DNA of 64,000 nt from Jeotgalicoccus psychrophilus DSM 19085 (lineage in GTDB: Bacteria; Bacillota; Bacilli; Staphylococcales; Salinicoccaceae). The DNA is taken from NCBI RefSeq assembly GCF_000425845.1, contig NZ_AUEF01000001.1, forward strand, positions 310,001 through 374,000, read 5' to 3'. A program made the position numbers and the translations under genes. Positions 62,775 through 64,000 of this stretch are shown here, piece by piece (positions within the stretch are counted from its first letter, which is position 1; every line of letters starts with the position of its first letter). The notes beneath the pieces are model-generated. The model was given only the letters and a program-made list of their open reading frames with translations, ran no database searches and had not been told where the DNA came from.

Positions 62775-63584
62775 CTATAGGTAATCAACCAGCCTGTCTT
62801 TATATCTGTAATGAACCTGTACACCAACGAAGAATAAGAACAGCGTAATTGACCAGAAGAAAATATGGTCAGATGCGGTGCCGTAAAATGCCGGACCGTC
62901 AAATATCAATGCATACCTGAATGTCATTAACAGATAAGCAAGCGGGTTAAACGCCATAATAGTTTCCATTAACGGCGGTCGTCCTGCCGGCTCCCAAAAT
63001 ATCGGTGTGATGAAGAAGAACATTCTCATTACGTTGGCCTGAATATTTTTAAAATCTCTTATGAGTATATTCACAGATGACATAATTAAAGCAATACTGT
63101 ATGTAAAAACAATAGTAGCAAACATAAAGTAAAACCAGACTAAATAATGTAATGGTTCTGAATAACCGTTAACGATACTGATAACGAGTACTATAAACGT
63201 CATAATCATAAACGTTACTACGTTGTTTGCCATCGACATTGAAAGCAGTACACTCGATGGGAATTTCATTTTAGTAACGAGACCTATTTGACTGCTGATA
63301 GCATTCGATGCTGCGTTAATACAACCAGAAATGAAGCCAAAGGCAAAAATACCCGTAATCAGGTAGACGAGGAATGGTACGTTCTGTACGTCTCCTCTGT
63401 CTCCTCTTAAACCGAGACCGAATATCACATAGAATACTCCCACTTGCGCTGCTGGCATTAATATTGCCCACAGTATACCCAGATAGTGGTTTGCATACTG
63501 CGCTTTTATATTGTAGAGACTTAACTTCCATATTAAATGAAGGTTCTCAAAGTTTTCTTTTAACAAAGCAAAGACATTTTTCAT
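62775..63584 (-). CDS. tagG: ABC transporter permease for wall polymer export, TagG/TarG/KpsM type
   Basis: A 269-residue integral membrane protein with six hydrophobic segments, of the usual length for ABC-2 type permeases of the TagG/KpsM/Wzm family. Landmarks are the N-terminal amphipathic KLSLYNIKAQYANHYLGILWAILMPAAQ, IFAFGFISGCINAASNAI, and the TPIFWEPAGRPP loop before the last helices. GGAG lies eight bases upstream of the ATG, and a near-consensus promoter precedes it. It forms the channel half of the exporter with the ATPase that follows. Confidence 0.9.
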   Translation of the reverse strand: MKNVFALLKENFENLHLIWKLSLYNIKAQYANHYLGILWAILMPAAQVGVFYVIFGLGLRGDRGDVQNVPFLVYLITGIFAFGFISGCINAASNAISSQIGLVTKMKFPSSVLLSMSMANNVVTFMIMTFIVLVISIVNGYSEPLHYLVWFYFMFATIVFTYSIALIMSSVNILIRDFKNIQANVMRMFFFITPIFWEPAGRPPLMETIMAFNPLAYLLMTFRYALIFDGPAFYGTASDHIFFWSITLFLFFVGVQVHYRYKDRLVDYL

Positions 63585-63616
63585 TAGGTAAGCTCCAATT
63601 TATAATTTCGAAGTTA

Positions 63617-63645
63617 ATTATACGCTTAATTTAAATAAGTGTCAC
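63617..63645 (-). promoter_or_regulatory. Strong promoter of the exporter operon
   Basis: On the minus strand GTGACA (-35, five of six) and TATAAT (-10, six of six) are separated by exactly 17 bases. Transcription would start about 25 bases before the permease ATG. The -35 box lies within the hairpin at 63635-63665. Confidence 0.75.
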
Positions 63646-63665
63646 TATCGAATAGCGACACTTAT
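63635..63665 (-). terminator. Terminator hairpin after the YnbB-like gene
   Basis: The stem ATAAGTGTC...GACACTTAT with an inner CTA/TAG pairing lies 14 bases after the stop codon at 63679. It overlaps the -35 region of the next promoter. Confidence 0.65.
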
Positions 63666-63678
63666 GGTTCACAATTTA

Positions 63679-64000
63679 TTATAGCTCTATCATATTCTTC
63701 TCAGAGAGTTCCGTCAAAGACATTTCCAGCGCATATTTAACATGTTCAATATGCAGTCCGCCCTGAGCGTATACTGTATACGGTGGCCTAATTGGACCAT
63801 CCGCTGATAATTCCAGCGACGCGCCCTGGACAAACGTTCCTGCCGCCATAATCACAGGATTCTGATAGCCTGGAATTAAATCAGGAATCGGCATAAATCT
63901 TGCATTGACCGGACTCGCTTTTTGGATCATCTGAGTAAATGTAATCATTTCCTCTTCATTATTGAACGACACACTCTGGATTAAATCAGTACGAGGTTCT
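63679..64000 (-). CDS. Methionine gamma-lyase family protein (YnbB/aluminium resistance type), C-terminal part
   Basis: The reading frame is open to the right edge of the window, so the N-terminus is missing; about 106 residues are visible, beginning EPRTDLIQSVSF. Family landmarks are IPDLIPGYQNPVIMAAGTFV, QGASLELSADGPIRPPY and YAQGGLHIEHVKYAL, all in the C-terminal domain of YnbB-like PLP enzymes, which belong to the Cys/Met metabolism PLP fold. The catalytic lysine lies outside the window. These genes are often next to glutamine synthetase genes in Bacillota. It marks the end of the exporter region and looks like ordinary chromosomal sequence. Confidence 0.85.
   Translation of the reverse strand, partial: EPRTDLIQSVSFNNEEEMITFTQMIQKASPVNARFMPIPDLIPGYQNPVIMAAGTFVQGASLELSADGPIRPPYTVYAQGGLHIEHVKYALEMSLTELSEKNMIEL

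Overview
The window looks like chromosomal DNA from a low-GC Gram-positive coccus of the Staphylococcaceae, perhaps Jeotgalicoccus, Salinicoccus or Macrococcus rather than Staphylococcus itself (low confidence on genus). The reasons are Bacillota-type ribosome binding sites, two LPXTG sortase substrates, a TagGH/TarGH-type exporter, a CapABC-like module and an Mga-like regulator. I see no tRNA, rRNA, CRISPR array or insertion sequence.

Layout. 1-6 kb: the tail of a PPOX flavoprotein, a CpsB/CapC-type PHP tyrosine phosphatase, a glycosyltransferase broken at an A8 tract, and an operon of a 42-residue membrane peptide, a sodium:solute symporter and a YtcJ-like amidohydrolase. 6-18 kb: a 3312-residue wall-anchored adhesin with 20 alternating repeats, divergent from an Mga-like regulator. 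18-25.3 kb: two zinc-ribbon proteins, a GIY-YIG protein, a second LPXTG protein, an unknown protein, and an alternating set of YdcF-like and small lipoprotein genes ending in a decayed ydcF copy. 25.6-57.6 kb: a very large surface-polysaccharide locus, nearly all on the minus strand and strikingly AT-rich between about 25.4 and 49.5 kb. 57.7-63.6 kb: a DUF6270-like protein, a large GT4 enzyme and the two-gene ABC exporter. Right edge: the 3' part of a YnbB-like gene.

How the polysaccharide genes may fit together. Two nucleotide-sugar dehydrogenases (WbpO/TviB-like and WecC/CapO-like) should supply HexNAc-uronic acids. At least six glycosyltransferases assemble sugars: three tandem paralogues, two long enzymes with GT2 C-termini, and one GT4. 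Four asparagine-synthase-like proteins keep the ATP PP-loop but have no N-terminal cysteine for glutamine hydrolysis, so they are candidates for amide-bond ligases acting on uronic acid carboxylates. Two heparinase II/III-fold proteins without signal peptides, a NodB deacetylase fused to a dead hydrolase domain, and two intact hydrolase/acyltransferase-like proteins would modify the polymer. Three cytoplasmic proteins, each with three GW/SH3-like modules, sit beside the two long glycosyltransferases. Export is by the ABC pair; no Wzx flippase, Wzy polymerase or priming transferase is visible. A CapA-like protein and a CapB-like protein without a P-loop head the locus, and the matching phosphatase lies about 55 kb away.

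The most promising undescribed system is this amidated or amino-acylated uronic acid wall polymer with its quartet of cysteine-less asparagine-synthase-like enzymes.
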